From Seminavis robusta (Eukaryota > Bacillariophyta > Bacillariophyceae > Naviculales > Naviculaceae), in the NCBI GenBank assembly GCA_903772945.1, contig CAICTM010000012.1:1-64000 (forward strand): a stretch of DNA of 64,000 nucleotides. The letters run 5' to 3'. Made by a program: the position numbers and the translations under genes. The notes under the pieces are model-generated. The model made no database searches. It had not been told where the DNA came from and saw nothing but the letters and a program-made list of their open reading frames with translations. Positions 19,332 through 30,375 of the stretch are shown here, one piece after another (within the stretch, counting starts at the first letter, position 1; the number at the start of each line of letters is the position of its first letter).

Positions 19332-21387
19332 GGTGCACTCTAACTATTGATAGGTTCTACTAACTAGGAAAAATTAGCACAACCATAGATTGGACAGATG
19401 CATTTCGAATGAGAGAAGCCACAGCATCAATGAAGCCACAGCATTGAATGACCATGGCAACTTCAGCATTGGTCGGAGACGCAACGGTTAGATGTGGCGC
19501 GTGGCGCGCGGAAATGGCGCCCTTCGGAAATCGCGAGGGGACCGTTTGGGGCCCACAAGTGTTCTTGTGCTCCAATTGTGCCCGTAATTTTTTAAAAGTT
19601 TCGTGTAAGTCTGTAGGTATCATAGGTCTGAGACTGTCGAGAACGCTGAAGAAAGCAAGAGGAGTCACCTCTGGCAAGGTACTTACCGGTAGCCCCGCTG
19701 GTTGAAACAGAAGCAAGGGCTGCTCTAGAGAGCAGCAAACCTGGAGCCCGCCCCAACATTGATTGATTCCTGCCTCCCTCTGGCTGCAAAGGCACTGGCT
19801 GCTTGGTTCACTTCTTGGGCCACTTGCGAACATAGGCGACAGTGCTGTAGTGTATCCGAAGGGGGCCTTGAATACACAAAGACCGATAGCTTGGGCTACT
19901 ACAAGGTAACCAAGGTGGAGGTCAACCTGCCCTTGTATCCCAGCCAAGCAAGGTGCAGGAATGGCTGGTGTTACTGCTCCGAATCTCGTACCGGTATGTT
20001 TGGTGGTACCGGAGCGGTTAGGTCAAGAGGGCGATACCATGGATCAAAGTAAGTCCTAATAGGTTTTGCTCATTCCTGGTCTTCGCGTCCTTGGTAGTTG
20101 GTAGGACCGGTCGCTTGGAGAGGTGTTGCTTGATTGGTTTGGGTAAGAGGTGAGTGGGGGTGTTAACTAAAAGGTTCCACGTTTTTTTATGAAGATGAAT
20201 CGTCCAAGACATGAACAGTAGCCTGATGCCAGTTTTGTCAAATGTCTTTTGAAGAGAGGGCGGTAATAAGTCGTTAAAAAGGTAGTTCTCGCTTTTCATC
20301 TTCGACAAGCCTTCAAATGGATTACACCCAGTTTGTTGTTTGTTCCACTGAGAATGTACCTCTCATTTTTTCCATTCTCACTTTTTGTTTTCTTTGTCCC
20401 CTTCTTCAATGCATCCAGCAACAACAGAGGTGCCTCAGGAGTGAAAATAGACAGCCAATCAAGTTCCTAAAACCCTCCATAATCCAATGTGAGCCGAGTC
20501 CTACAGGTAGCGCCAACCGCGTGCATGATATTCTAGCTAGCAGAGCGGCTAGCTTCAAATTAAAAAAACTAGTATTGACAACGGGACATGAAGGCCTCTC
20601 CATTAGCACTCCCCACCCCTGGTCCAACACCTGGACCTACATGTACTCCAGGATCCAGGACCTACCAGTAGGGCACTCCTACCGTACCGTAGCTAGACCC
20701 ACCCTGGTCATCTTTCTATCTACTAGCTAGACTAGACTAGCTAGCAAGCTATTAATAGTAGGAAAGGAACCATTCCATCCCTGGTCCTCACCTGACCCAG
20801 TCAATACTGTACATACATGATGTAAATCTGGTATTGGTGCTTATGACATAAATGATGCATAAAAGTGGCTCCATGCAGACTCTACTTATGGTTGTGACTC
20901 GGAGCATCATTTGATTGGATATTCCATGGTCATAATTGTGTCATCGGTGCGAATTCGAAAGGCGTCGTCCTCTCCAGTTTCCAAGTTTCAATGGTGGACT
21001 ACTGTACCAGGTACACGTACGGCTGTACTAGTAGTACTAGTAGTACCGTACTAGTACTCAGTAGCTACTGGTAGCTACATGTAGTACGGTACTCGTACTG
21101 TAAAATCAGTGGCCAGATTTTCGGCCATGCAGCTTTGACGTCGATTCTTCGGTAACTGCTTCATCTTCAATCAGTGCAGTCAGGTGCGTTTCCATTGAAA
21201 CCGGCACAGCAACAACAGCACGGCCACACAGCCCCAGTGAGTTTGAGGCTAAGTGAAACCCCAAACCGCTCCCAACTCATTTCTTTTGCCACAGCAAGAG
21301 CGAGAATCATTGAAGCCAAGGACAGCCAACTTGACACACATCCATTACACGCTCTCTCTTGATTGCGTTGAATCAAATCGGATTGCA
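19332..21387. other. 2-kb intergenic region, no convincing gene
   Basis: Several open stretches of 90-195 codons occur on both strands (for example 19360-19947 minus and 20317-20730 plus). None has domain motifs or believable splice partners. The stretch 21000-21090 is a dense run of GTACTAGTAGTACTAG-type near-palindromes. Confidence 0.45.
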
Positions 21388-21969
21388 ATGCCCCCGTTTG
21401 CAGGTGACAACATGATGCTGACCTCAAGCCTTCGTTCGTCTCACAGCGACATGAGGGCGAAGGTTCAATGTGTCTGTTTTGACGCGGAACCACACGTTCA
21501 GTTCATCGAGCCGGTCGACGAATTGCCCGATGACATCCTAGAAGCTTGTTGGTACGGAGAAGACGAAATGAAGGGCATGATGCAAGAAGCTTCCGGTGTA
21601 TTAGACGGAAGCAACAAGATAGATCTTCCACGAGGCCTCGAACACTGTACGTACGAAGGCATGCAACGAAGACGAGCAGAGCGTTCCAAGGCATCGGAAG
21701 CCGTACTAGGTGAACAATTGCGACAGCACGCCTTCAAAGCGCTCGACAACGCCGTCGTACATAATGCGGACGAACTGATCGCCATGGAATACCGCAAGGT
21801 GTCACAGAAACAACAAGAACTTGCCTACCAACGCGCACGAAGTGACGCCGCGGAAGCATCGGACCGGTTCTTTCACAAGCCACTGTCGGCTGTGAAAAAC
21901 TGGTTCCGATCGTCCGACCGATCACAACAGAGTTTGTCACAACAGAGCCTGCTCAGCACTTCTGCGTAG
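21388..21969 (+). CDS. Diatom family protein of unknown function, paralogue of 14210-14887
   Basis: 193 residues from the ATG at 21388; an in-frame upstream ATG at 21253 adds 45 residues with no similarity to the paralogue. The core reads VQCVCFDAEPHVQFIEPVDE, then ILEACWYGEDEMKGMMQEAS, then PRGLEHCTYEGMQRRRAERS, matching the order in the protein at 14210. A long helix follows (ELIAMEYRKVSQKQQELAYQ). The tail is Ser/Gln-rich. It lacks the Asp run and basic N terminus of its paralogue. Function unknown. Confidence 0.75.
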   Translation: MPPFAGDNMMLTSSLRSSHSDMRAKVQCVCFDAEPHVQFIEPVDELPDDILEACWYGEDEMKGMMQEASGVLDGSNKIDLPRGLEHCTYEGMQRRRAERSKASEAVLGEQLRQHAFKALDNAVVHNADELIAMEYRKVSQKQQELAYQRARSDAAEASDRFFHKPLSAVKNWFRSSDRSQQSLSQQSLLSTSA

Positions 21970-22829
21970 TAGCGGAAAAGCAAAGTATACTAGTACTACT
22001 TGAAGTTGGGCAACTCCGACGCGACGCAGGAAAAAGCAAAGTATCCCCTAGCGATCAGGGGCGTCTTGTACATAGCATTTTATTTAGAATTGTACGTGTA
22101 TTTTTCAACCAATGGTCCTTCGTGGCCATGAATTAAGTTTGCTTTCTCTCCATGACCACAAGCAGCTAGCTAGCGCAGCCTCCGCCAGCCCAGAATCGAT
22201 GAGCTCATAGCTAGGAGCAAAATGCTACAATGTACTGTGGTAAAGGAGAGAGAAACCAAACCCACCCAATGTACCAATCTTGGATGAGTTCCCAAAGAAT
22301 TTAGGTAAAAAGGAACGGCATGACCAAATTCGTCGGATATCACTCTTCAACCGTCGCCAACGGTGCCTGTGCTTTTTGGTGCAGCGAGTTTGCTTCGAAC
22401 ACCGACGATGAGAAAATAGAATTGCACCGGACATGTAAATTCGATTGGGCTCAGGTTCACCTATCCTTTTAGATGAAGTTATAGCTAGCCGCCAATGAAA
22501 ACCAAAGGTCTGGGACGTGTCGATGCTCGGAAAGAGGAACCAAATATGGACAATTTTTGCTTTGCAAGAATTGATGATAAAACCACCATGGTACAAGAGA
22601 TACGACATGTACGTCCTACGCAAGAACATGTGTGATTGATTCAATCTGTCCCGAAAGATGGAGCCGTCGAATGACGAGAGCAGAGTGCTGCGTGTGATCA
22701 ACTTCCTTCCCGACATTACGGTAGTCCATACACGCACCCACGCATCCACCAACGGAACGATGCGATTGGATTAATATCAAGCCATTTTAAAAAAGAAGAT
22801 CATGAAGAAAGTACCGTATGTAGGTGGCC
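21970..22829. other. Intergenic region with one doubtful minus-strand ORF
   Basis: A 175-codon minus-strand open stretch (22225-22752) is rich in Arg/Ser/His and shows no domain. It is probably chance or an old mobile-element remnant. Nothing else was recognised. Confidence 0.4.
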
Positions 22830-23890
22830 TTAGTTACTTCTCTTTCCTCCACCAAGCAGTTGCGACATGGCAGCCATGCTTTCTTTGTTTCCACCAGCAA
22901 GACGGGAGGCAGTCAATGCTGCTCGATTGTCGATTACAGTTTGAACACGACGAGCATTGGACTTGTCTTGCACCAGCACTGCAAGGGGAAGTAAGTACAA
23001 GAGAGGAATGCGGGACGAAACGATAAGTATTGATTCCAACAAAAGACGCATCAACATCAATAGCAGAAACAAACTTACCATAGACAAATTCCCCCGAAGG
23101 CATGTTGGAGGAAACCTCGGCAAAGACAAAGGCGTTCCCAAAAGGTCCTTCAATATTGAATCTGACACGAGTTCTATTGGATCCATCTTCCGGATCCACA
23201 CGTTCCGTGTGCTCGATAAAATTGCGGCGGCCTTCGCGGTGGCCACCATGGTCTCTTCCATATCCCTTGATGGGATCTCCGTACCGTCGCTTTACCTCGG
23301 AATTGTTGCGTACCACTTCAAGGGCTTTATCAAAGACGCGATTGGGGCTCATTTTGCTATTTAAAAAAGAAGAGAAAAACTGTTAGAAGGCTTCTTTCGT
23401 CCAATGTCAAATTTTCATTCAAAGTTTTGCACTGTTCATGGCTGTTGTAGTAGTAATTTGTGGGTTGTCATTCTTTTGTTTTCACTCACGTTGGAAAGAG
23501 TTCTCGGCCAATGTAATAGGCGCAACACAAAGCAAATGCCAAAATTCCGCCCCACATGGTCAATCGAGAGTACGCCACCACTTTTTGGCCAGGAGTGAGC
23601 ACAATTTGAGTTTCTTCGCTGCCATCCTTGGCTTTCCCGTCATCTGCCTTTTTTTCGTTGTCGCCGGATGTATTGCTCGACAGAGACCGCGCGGCAATAT
23701 TCTGGTTGCGAACAAGAAATTGCCTTGCTGAAATGGAACTGCTGCCCGTGCAACCCCCTAGAGAGCTTCGAAACGCTTGACTACCAAGGACCAACAACCG
23801 AGATCTTGATGCGTGGCTTGATGATAGACTGCGGATTCCAACACCACCCAAGCTCTGGACGACTCGTCTGGTAGAAGCGCCGCCAAACAT
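22830..23890 (-). CDS. TIM21: Mitochondrial import inner membrane translocase subunit TIM21, three exons
   Basis: Exons 23890-23490, 23356-23079 and 22978-22830 join in frame to 275 residues. Donors are GTGAGT and GTAAGT; acceptors are TAG and CAG. The first ~90 residues are Arg/Ser-rich with few acids, as in a mitochondrial presequence. A single membrane helix follows at about 112-128 (MWGGILAFALCCAYYIG). The intermembrane-space domain starts MSPNRVFDKALEVVRNNSEV and contains RRYGDPIKGYGRDHGG, GPFGNAFVFAEVSS and the junction EFVYVLVQDKSNARR, all strong TIM21 signatures. TIM21 links TOM and TIM23 complexes during import of presequence proteins. The phases agree at both junctions, which supports the model. 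It is divergent from the gene at 24381. Confidence 0.93.
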
Positions 23891-24380
23891 CTTGGCAACT
23901 GTATCGTTTCTCTTTTTAAAAACTTCTTTGACGATCTTCTCACTTTGCAGGCTCTTGTTTCCGCCACTAATAAGAGCAGTCTCTTCTTCGCCTCAACTCT
24001 CCTTCTCTGTCTCAATGCAAATGCCTCGCCCAACGAAGCTTTGGTCGAAAGGGGGTTACAAAGTGCTATGGTTTGTGGCCACAGAAGATCCAACAAGATC
24101 GATTTTGGGAGAGGCTTCGCGTCCTTGGGCTTTTAGTCAAAGGAGTCGAGTCGAGTCAGTCGAATTGAGTCGAATGAGTCGAGGCAGTCACACCAAGGCG
24201 ACCATGCTTGGTCGAGACGACTTTTGGTTTTCGGCCAAGACCACGAGGCAAATTTTGTTCCACACGAGAGCCTCCGCTCCAAACGAACCATACTAGCTTG
24301 TATCTCCAATTCGCACAATCATCCGTCACTGGAATACAAAACGCAAGCACAATAGTGACACCAAACTAATAGCTAGCACC
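23891..24380. other. Divergent promoter region between TIM21 and the Cys-repeat gene
   Basis: 490 bases with a GAGTCGA-rich stretch near 24141-24182 (repeated GTCGAGTC/GTCGAATG motifs). No gene was recognised. Confidence 0.5.
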
Positions 24381-25193
24381 ATGATGATGTATGACAAGCC
24401 AGAAGGAACGGACGGGACCATCGAACACAGTCTTGTGGACATTGCCATTGCCTCTCCCGACGAAGACGAGAGCAACGCGGCACAGGACAGCTCCAAATCT
24501 GCCAGGGTTGCGGCCAAGCGCATCCTCACTGTGGTACTGGCCCTTGCCCTGGTGATTGCTTCCGTCACCACAATCGCGGTGATCCGTCAAAACCAGAGTG
24601 ACGATAATACCAACAAACAAGTCAGCAGCACCAGCAAGGCCCAGAACAATGACATGGACGACGAGTTTGTGACGCCCGAAGGATGTCCACGAGAGATCAA
24701 AATTTGCTCCGATTTGAGCATTGTAACCCGCACTGGTAGCAACTGCGAGTTTACACCCTGTCCCAAAGGAACTTGCTTCATGGATATGAAACGTTGCGCG
24801 GACGGAACCAAAGTGGCACGTGATCCCGAGAACAATTGTGACTTCTTGACTTGTAGGAGATCCATCCCCGACCTGAACGAAGAGGTCCCGGAACAGCCAG
24901 AAGAAACAACAACGGAAAAAGAAGATCCGACAGTGCAGTGCCCTAGTAGAGACATCAAGATGTGCACGGATTTGACAACTGTCGTTCGCACGGGACCCGA
25001 TTGCAACTTTGCAGCTTGTCCACCTGGTTCTTGCCTCGCAGACTCGAAGGAATGCTCGGATGGAGTTGTAGTGGGTCGCGACCCAGAGAATGATTGCGAG
25101 TTCTTCCCTTGCCCCAAAGAAGTGGAGGAGGAAACTTCGCAGAAGGTAAAGCAAGCAGTAACTGAGACCCAACAAGACACGAAAGAACCATAA
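24381..25193 (+). CDS. Type II membrane protein with four cysteine-rich repeats
   Basis: 270 residues. An acidic cytosolic N terminus precedes one membrane helix at about 48-68 (ILTVVLALALVIASVTTIAV). The outer part has four ~27-residue modules with spaced cysteines at about 102-128, 132-158, 187-213 and 218-244. They follow C-x6-C-x-D, V-x-R, C-x-F, then C or CP. Modules 1 and 3 share the DIKMCTDLTTVVRTGPDC pattern. Modules 2 and 4 share the CSDGVVVGRDPENDCEFFPC pattern, so a two-module unit was duplicated. A Glu/Thr linker separates the halves. Each module probably forms disulfides outside the cell or in the lumen. Such repeats occur in diatoms and some bacteria; no function is known to me. 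Confidence 0.8.
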   Translation: MMMYDKPEGTDGTIEHSLVDIAIASPDEDESNAAQDSSKSARVAAKRILTVVLALALVIASVTTIAVIRQNQSDDNTNKQVSSTSKAQNNDMDDEFVTPEGCPREIKICSDLSIVTRTGSNCEFTPCPKGTCFMDMKRCADGTKVARDPENNCDFLTCRRSIPDLNEEVPEQPEETTTEKEDPTVQCPSRDIKMCTDLTTVVRTGPDCNFAACPPGSCLADSKECSDGVVVGRDPENDCEFFPCPKEVEEETSQKVKQAVTETQQDTKEP

Positions 25194-27428
25194 GAGAAAG
25201 GATAGTCAAGTGTACGGTATTCGAGAGGTCAGAGTGGGCGTTGATAGCACCCTCGTGGAGGGCAAGATGGATTGTGGAGGTCCCATTCAGTGGATTCGAT
25301 TGAAGATTCCATGGAGCTCTCTGACTTACTTCTAAAAGGTGAAGTGACCGGTTCAAGAGTAGGCTGAGCGCATGATCAGCCACAAAAAAGTGTACATTAT
25401 CAGTATTTCTTTTCAATCTTTTGCTATGAGTACAGCCGTAGCTGGTCAAAGAGCCGAGCATACCGTATTGTAGCCCAGTAGCAAATCATGGGTGTAGATG
25501 TGTACCGGTACTAGCTACTACAGGATGACTTCTTTTACCGCTGACAGGTGTCAAAATGGATTCTCGTTTTGGCCAAACCGAAATCAAAAGCGGTCATTTC
25601 TAACAGAAGTGGTCATTTTGCGAATCCTGCATAGCAATGACTGCTTCCCACAAAGAACAGATTGAAGAAAAGAAAATGAATTTTATCACCATGGCAACAG
25701 AGTTGACCAAATGGCCATTAGCTTTACCAATACATTGAGATAGCAAATCCTTTTCTAGAACTAGCTCCCCAACACACTCACAGAGCCACCCCTGAAAAAG
25801 GATTTGCTATCTCCAAGGTTTCCTATGGAGCATCCAGGAAAAGTCAGGCTTGGATTCCATTTTGTTGTCATTCTGCCATGCATTTCTCCATGGGAAAGGT
25901 GCTCCTGTCCTCACTCTCAGCACTCAATCTGCACTGTAGAGTCTGGTAGAGAAGTGGGTGGCTCTGCATGAAGACTGGAGCACCCATCCCAAAGATTCAA
26001 AGGGATTGTTGGCTTGAATTCATAAAATTGAGAAGATTTCTTGTTTGTAGTCAGTCGGCAAGTCAATACAGTAGTAGAGTACCTGCTGTTTGTTGCATTA
26101 GTAGTAGCAGTAGCAGCAGCGGAAGCATTGTTTGTAGCAAGTGGCGTCCGTCGATTGATCGAGAGGACAATTCATCGCTCCGATACAGATCGGAAGAAAC
26201 ATTGTCGAGGCATCGCGGTAGTAGTAGTCACTTGTTGCCATCGCTTGTTGTTCTAGGAGTTTTGGTCGCTTGTTGTTGCATTAGCGGTAGAGGCATTGTC
26301 GTTCCATGGAAGAGGAGGCGTAATGGTCGCTCCGTGAAAGAGGCTCCGTGGAAGAAAGAAGTCATCCATCGAATCATCAATCGAACGGGACAACCGATCG
26401 TCGAACGGCCGCTGCTGCTAGCTAGGCAAAGAAAAGGAGCCTGTCATGGTGGTGAGTAGTAGCCTTTGTTAAGAGGAGTAGCCGCTGTAAAGAAGAGGAG
26501 GAAGCATCATCTTGATAGAGTAAAGATAGAGGTATCGATCGAATAATGAAAGAAGAGGTGTATCTACGGCTTCGATTGATCGATCCGAGCGTGTCAGAAA
26601 GGTATTTTCGTATGACGGACAGACGACACGGGATCCACAATCACGGTTCGTGATTGGGGATGTGTGACTCAAATCAGATGGTTATCCGATCATCATCAGA
26701 TGGCCAGGAGTACGAGGAACGAGGACAATGGTCGTCTAGATGATGCAACTACAAAGGTTAGGAAGATTAGGTCGAAGAGATGAATGCAAGGAGCAATGGG
26801 ACGGAGCAAATGAATGGACGGATGAAGGTCCATAGGTTTAGTAAAGTGGGAAAGCCCTCCAGGGCCAACCATGCACTTCAGGAAGATAGATCGACGAGAT
26901 CTATCTGTAGATGAAACTGCGAGAAGCAGAGGATCGAAAGATCCTGGTATATGTATGCATATCGGAGCTCAGTTGTAGAGCTCACAATCTGAACGAGAGA
27001 GAAAGAGAAAACGAAACGAATAGCCAGTCTACTAGACAGTAGAGCTGGAAGGATATTGATTAAATTAGAGAAATTGTGCGTTCAAGTTCACACCTTTTTC
27101 AACACGAGCGAGTGATGTCAGTTGAGTTTAGGGTTGAGGCTAATACAAGTCCTCTAAGTCTTTTCGAGGAACGTTCCAAGAGGTTCCGGTTCGCATACCG
27201 GGAGCGGGCTTGCGTTTGTCGAGATAGTTTGGATTCAGCCTGTAGATAACTAATTCCCTGCTCTGAAAACATCTCTGGAAGCCGGGAGCAAGATGTTTGG
27301 AGTGGTGAATATGCATACCGGTACTGTACAGGTCGTACTGTCCTTATGAAACTGTTCAGTGTTAATGCTTTGGGTCTTTTTTAAAAAAATTCTTGCTTCG
27401 ACTGGTCCCGAGGATTCACTCATGACTC
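25194..27428. other. 2.2-kb region without a convincing gene
   Basis: Holds a short inverted repeat (25737-25813) and, from about 26040 to 27070, low-complexity DNA built from GTAGTAG, GATCGATC and TTGTTGTT runs. It also has a TATATGTATGCATATC palindrome near 26952. A 163-codon plus-strand stretch at 25968-26459 is mostly Ser/Arg/Val compositional noise. The right part may be LTR-derived but no partner copy is present. Confidence 0.4.
25737..25813. repeat. Inverted repeat, ~19-base arms, 38-base spacer
   Basis: Arm 25737-25755 reads GAGATAGCAAATCCTTTTC. Arm 25794-25813 is its reverse complement with one extra A. No target duplication is visible, so it could be a minimal MITE, a palindromic remnant or a transcribed hairpin. 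Confidence 0.6.
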
Positions 27429-28282
27429 ATGTCGCAAGAACACAAGCAGCCGCGAAGACGATCACTCGTCGACCTGTTCTGTCCAAGTTACGAACCAACA
27501 AGATCGAAACATAAACCGGCGTCAGGAAAGAAAGAAGAGGAGAGCATGTTCACATTGGATAGCCAAATAGAAATGGCGAGGAAACCAACTATGTCAAGTG
27601 AGTTCTTTGAAAATCTGTGCCCGTTGCCCTGTCATTCCCATGTTTTCCTGTCCTGTTGTATTAGTCTTGGTAGCAAAATAGACCCACCCAGCTTTATCAC
27701 TGTTGTTCATTGGCGAGCACCCAAGAATCTTCTGTGCTTGTGATAAACGTTTCCTTGATATGTCATGATGTGTGGTGATGATGGCGCTCTTGATGTTCCA
27801 CTAACAACACTCGGTGATTTCATTTCCTCTCTTGACTTTTATTGTGTGCAGTGGACGATACCCAGAAACTTCAGCAGTTCTTTGTGGCGACTTTACTGTT
27901 TGCACTTTTCTTTTGGTGTTGGGCCCTGAAAAACACAATAGAAAAAGATTTTGACTTGGGAGTAGTCTCTTTTGCCACAGTTGTGGTTTCATCGGGCTAT
28001 ATGCTGTGCATCATTATGGGGAACGGATGGAACTCCACCACACCTTCAAAACTCTGCAAAACGCTGACAATCTGCTCCCATGTGTTCGTGGCAGTAAACT
28101 ACTTTTTGGGAACTTGCATAGCGTTTGGAGTCCTGTCTAGATTTGGATTTGGGTTTTACTGCCTGATATTCACTTTCCTGTGGCTTGGAAGTGCCTACTT
28201 CTGCAACAAACTGATGAACTCTGTGGACGCGAACGCAGCATTTGGAGAAACGCTGCCTGTGAGCATCCCGCCTGTTAGCTAG
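27429..28282 (+). CDS. Four-helix membrane protein of unknown function, two exons
   Basis: Exons 27429-27597 and 27852-28282 join in frame to 199 residues. The donor is GTGAGT at 27598 and the acceptor TTTTATTGTGTGCAG ends at 27851. Exon 1 encodes a basic, Ser/Lys-rich soluble head (PRRRSLVDLFCPSYEP). Exon 2 encodes four hydrophobic segments, for example FFVATLLFALFFWCWAL, VVSFATVVVSSGYMLCIIMG, VFVAVNYFLGTCIAFGVL and FGFYCLIFTFLWLGSAYF. No known transporter or channel motif is seen. The phase match and fully open second exon support a real gene; function is unknown. Confidence 0.65.
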
Positions 28283-29099
28283 CCAGTGATTGTACGGTAC
28301 AGTAGGGCAAATGATTGCTCCGAATGTATGTGCCCACACCCCTCCATTACCTTGCACTAAAATAGCAGCATTGAAAAGCGAATAGTAAGTCTCATCTGTT
28401 ACCATCCTTCACGTTTCTCTACCACCAGAATCCCTTCAGAAATGCAAAGTGCCCTCTCGTACATGTATATACCAGACAGTCGTCGCAACCCAGTGACGTA
28501 GTCGACATTAGCTATTTGGAGCCCTCATCGCAACCGGTAAAGCAACCCTTCCAGGCTAAATGCTACGGACGTTGCGATTCTCCAGTGCTAGCCTCTTGAG
28601 GATACAACTCCTTGCTCGGAGAGGTGGTATTTACCTAGCTCTAGCTGGGTAGAGCAGGATGCCAACATGCCAACACCAAACATCGATCAAAAGAGAGACC
28701 GGTACAACCGACGGTGCCGGGAATAATGGCCACCGTTTTACAGCCTTACCGGCTTGAATATCAGATCCCGAAACCGCATCACACTTTTCATCGTACCGTA
28801 CCGGTACAGCGTATAGTATCTCTCAAAGGAACCTACCGGTAATACCAACATCATGCACGAGGATGGCGGATGGCGAGCACCCGAAGAGGAGATCACTGAG
28901 ATCCGAATTTGAGGCTTGCCTTTTGAGAAAGCCAATCAACTAGCTAGCTACCATGCATCTCCTGATGCGACCCGAAGCAAGGCCACTGCACATTCGCCAT
29001 GAGAACCACATCACGCTCCTGACGAAGAGAACACACAAACGAAACAGAGTCCAAGCTCACAAAAACAAGAGACAGAAGGATAGATATCAAGAAAAAAAG
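28283..29099. other. Intergenic region, no gene seen
   Basis: Contains TACCGGTA-type palindromes (near 28798-28840) and nothing recognised as coding. Confidence 0.5.
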
Positions 29100-29291
29100 A
29101 TGAAGTTGAATAGTATGCAGGTTGCAGTGACGGTTGTCAAAGGAGAAGGATTGGCCGCAAAGGACAGGAACTGGAGGGCAAGAAGACTTCTTCAGATCCG
29201 TACGGTGGTTGCAGAAATCCACACTACGACGGAAAGATGTTCCCTAAGATTACGAAGGTCAATGGAGCTAGTGCCAGGACATCCTTAGCGG
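29100..29291 (+). pseudogene. Decayed C2-domain fragment
   Basis: From an ATG at 29100 the frame reads QVAVTVVKGEGLAAKDRNW, the typical first strands and first Ca-binding loop of a C2 domain. The matching next block, GKKTSSDPY, follows in another frame, which points to a one-base loss between RNW and GKK. A further shift separates DPY from the continuation YDGKMFPKITK. A GTAAGT donor-like site lies at 29292. C2 domains bind phospholipids, often with calcium. With at least two frame changes in under 200 bases this is best read as a host pseudogene fragment, unless the assembly has errors. Confidence 0.55.
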
Positions 29292-30375
29292 GTAAGTGCA
29301 GGGAATCTTCAATCGGCGGTTTGGTCACAGGTTCTCGTCCTAGATCGACAAGTCTTCAATCCTGACACTCGTTTCTGCAACTCCCAGGGCTCCGAATTCA
29401 TACAGTGAATGGAACTGCATGTCACACCCGTGACCATTCTGTGAGTTTGCTTCGCAAAGCAAAGGCAGGTCCTGTGACTGTCACAGCTGGTTCCCACAAC
29501 ACCATGGTGGGTTGGGTCCGCAGGATGGGATTTGCCATTAGTGAATTTCAAGGTGGATGACGAAGGCACCAAATGGACTGACGGTTGTGGCCATGGAAAA
29601 ACCTGCAGGTGCGTACAAGCTCGCTTTGGGGGTGGAGAATCCCAATGGGCTTCCATCAACTGGTGCACCAACACCACTGCCCACAAGGATTGCCCCAAGG
29701 GCCCCTCCGAAGCTGTCGGCTGGTTCGATCGTAGCACTGGCTGTACCTCCACCTTCCCATGCGTTGCTTGAAGGCAGGCTGTCACTGGGGGCCCATACAA
29801 TACCGTGTGATGCATCACGGGTACCGGCATCGCAAGTGTAGCCATCAGCACAAAGGCTTGCTTCGAAGCAATCTAATGCTGCCATCTACTCTAACATAAG
29901 TGAGGTCCGGCAATATGCTGCTCCCAAGTTTCGACACAAGAAACGAGGACCTGTATTCTACTGTACCTAACCGGTACCGGTACTGGTACCGGTACATCGT
30001 ACCGGTAGCCACCTCGCAGCTTTTGGATTCAAAAACTTTAAAGTTGCCGGTAACCTCAAAGGACAGACTGAAGAAGTTTGACAAAGAAATGTGTAAATAG
30101 CCAACTATATATCGCTGCCATTATTAGCTGCCCAGCCTTCAACAAGATCCTCCATGGGACCTGCGCTTGAACCAGTTTATGAACAGACGCGTTGTGCCCT
30201 TGTGCCGCTCGATCGTGAAACCGCACCCAGAAGCGACTCAAATCAAACGACGGTTTCGTTCACATTTTTGGATTCTCCCCAAGAGTCGAGTCGAAGCCAG
30301 CACAAGAGTTGAATTCCGCGAAACGGGGATTGTTTCTTTCTATGAGCTACCATTTATGAAATCTCAGAGAGAGAA
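29292..30375. other. Unresolved region, possibly continuing the decayed gene
   Basis: 29309-29885 is open in several frames on both strands with G/C-rich, Pro/Ala/Gly-type translations, for example a 115-codon minus-strand stretch. None has a recognised motif. 29970-30010 is a dense run of ACCGGTACC palindromes. 30010-30375 is ordinary intergenic DNA upstream of the next gene. Confidence 0.35.

Noticed and set aside
19360-19947. 195-codon minus-strand open stretch
   Set aside because: No domain, composition unlike neighbouring genes, no splice support; judged chance.
22225-22752. 175-codon minus-strand open stretch
   Set aside because: No motif recognised and no coding-like pattern; kept only as a note on the gap.
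25968-26459. 163-codon plus-strand open stretch
   Set aside because: Driven by GTAGTAG and GCAGCAG runs; the translation is Ser/Val/Arg noise.
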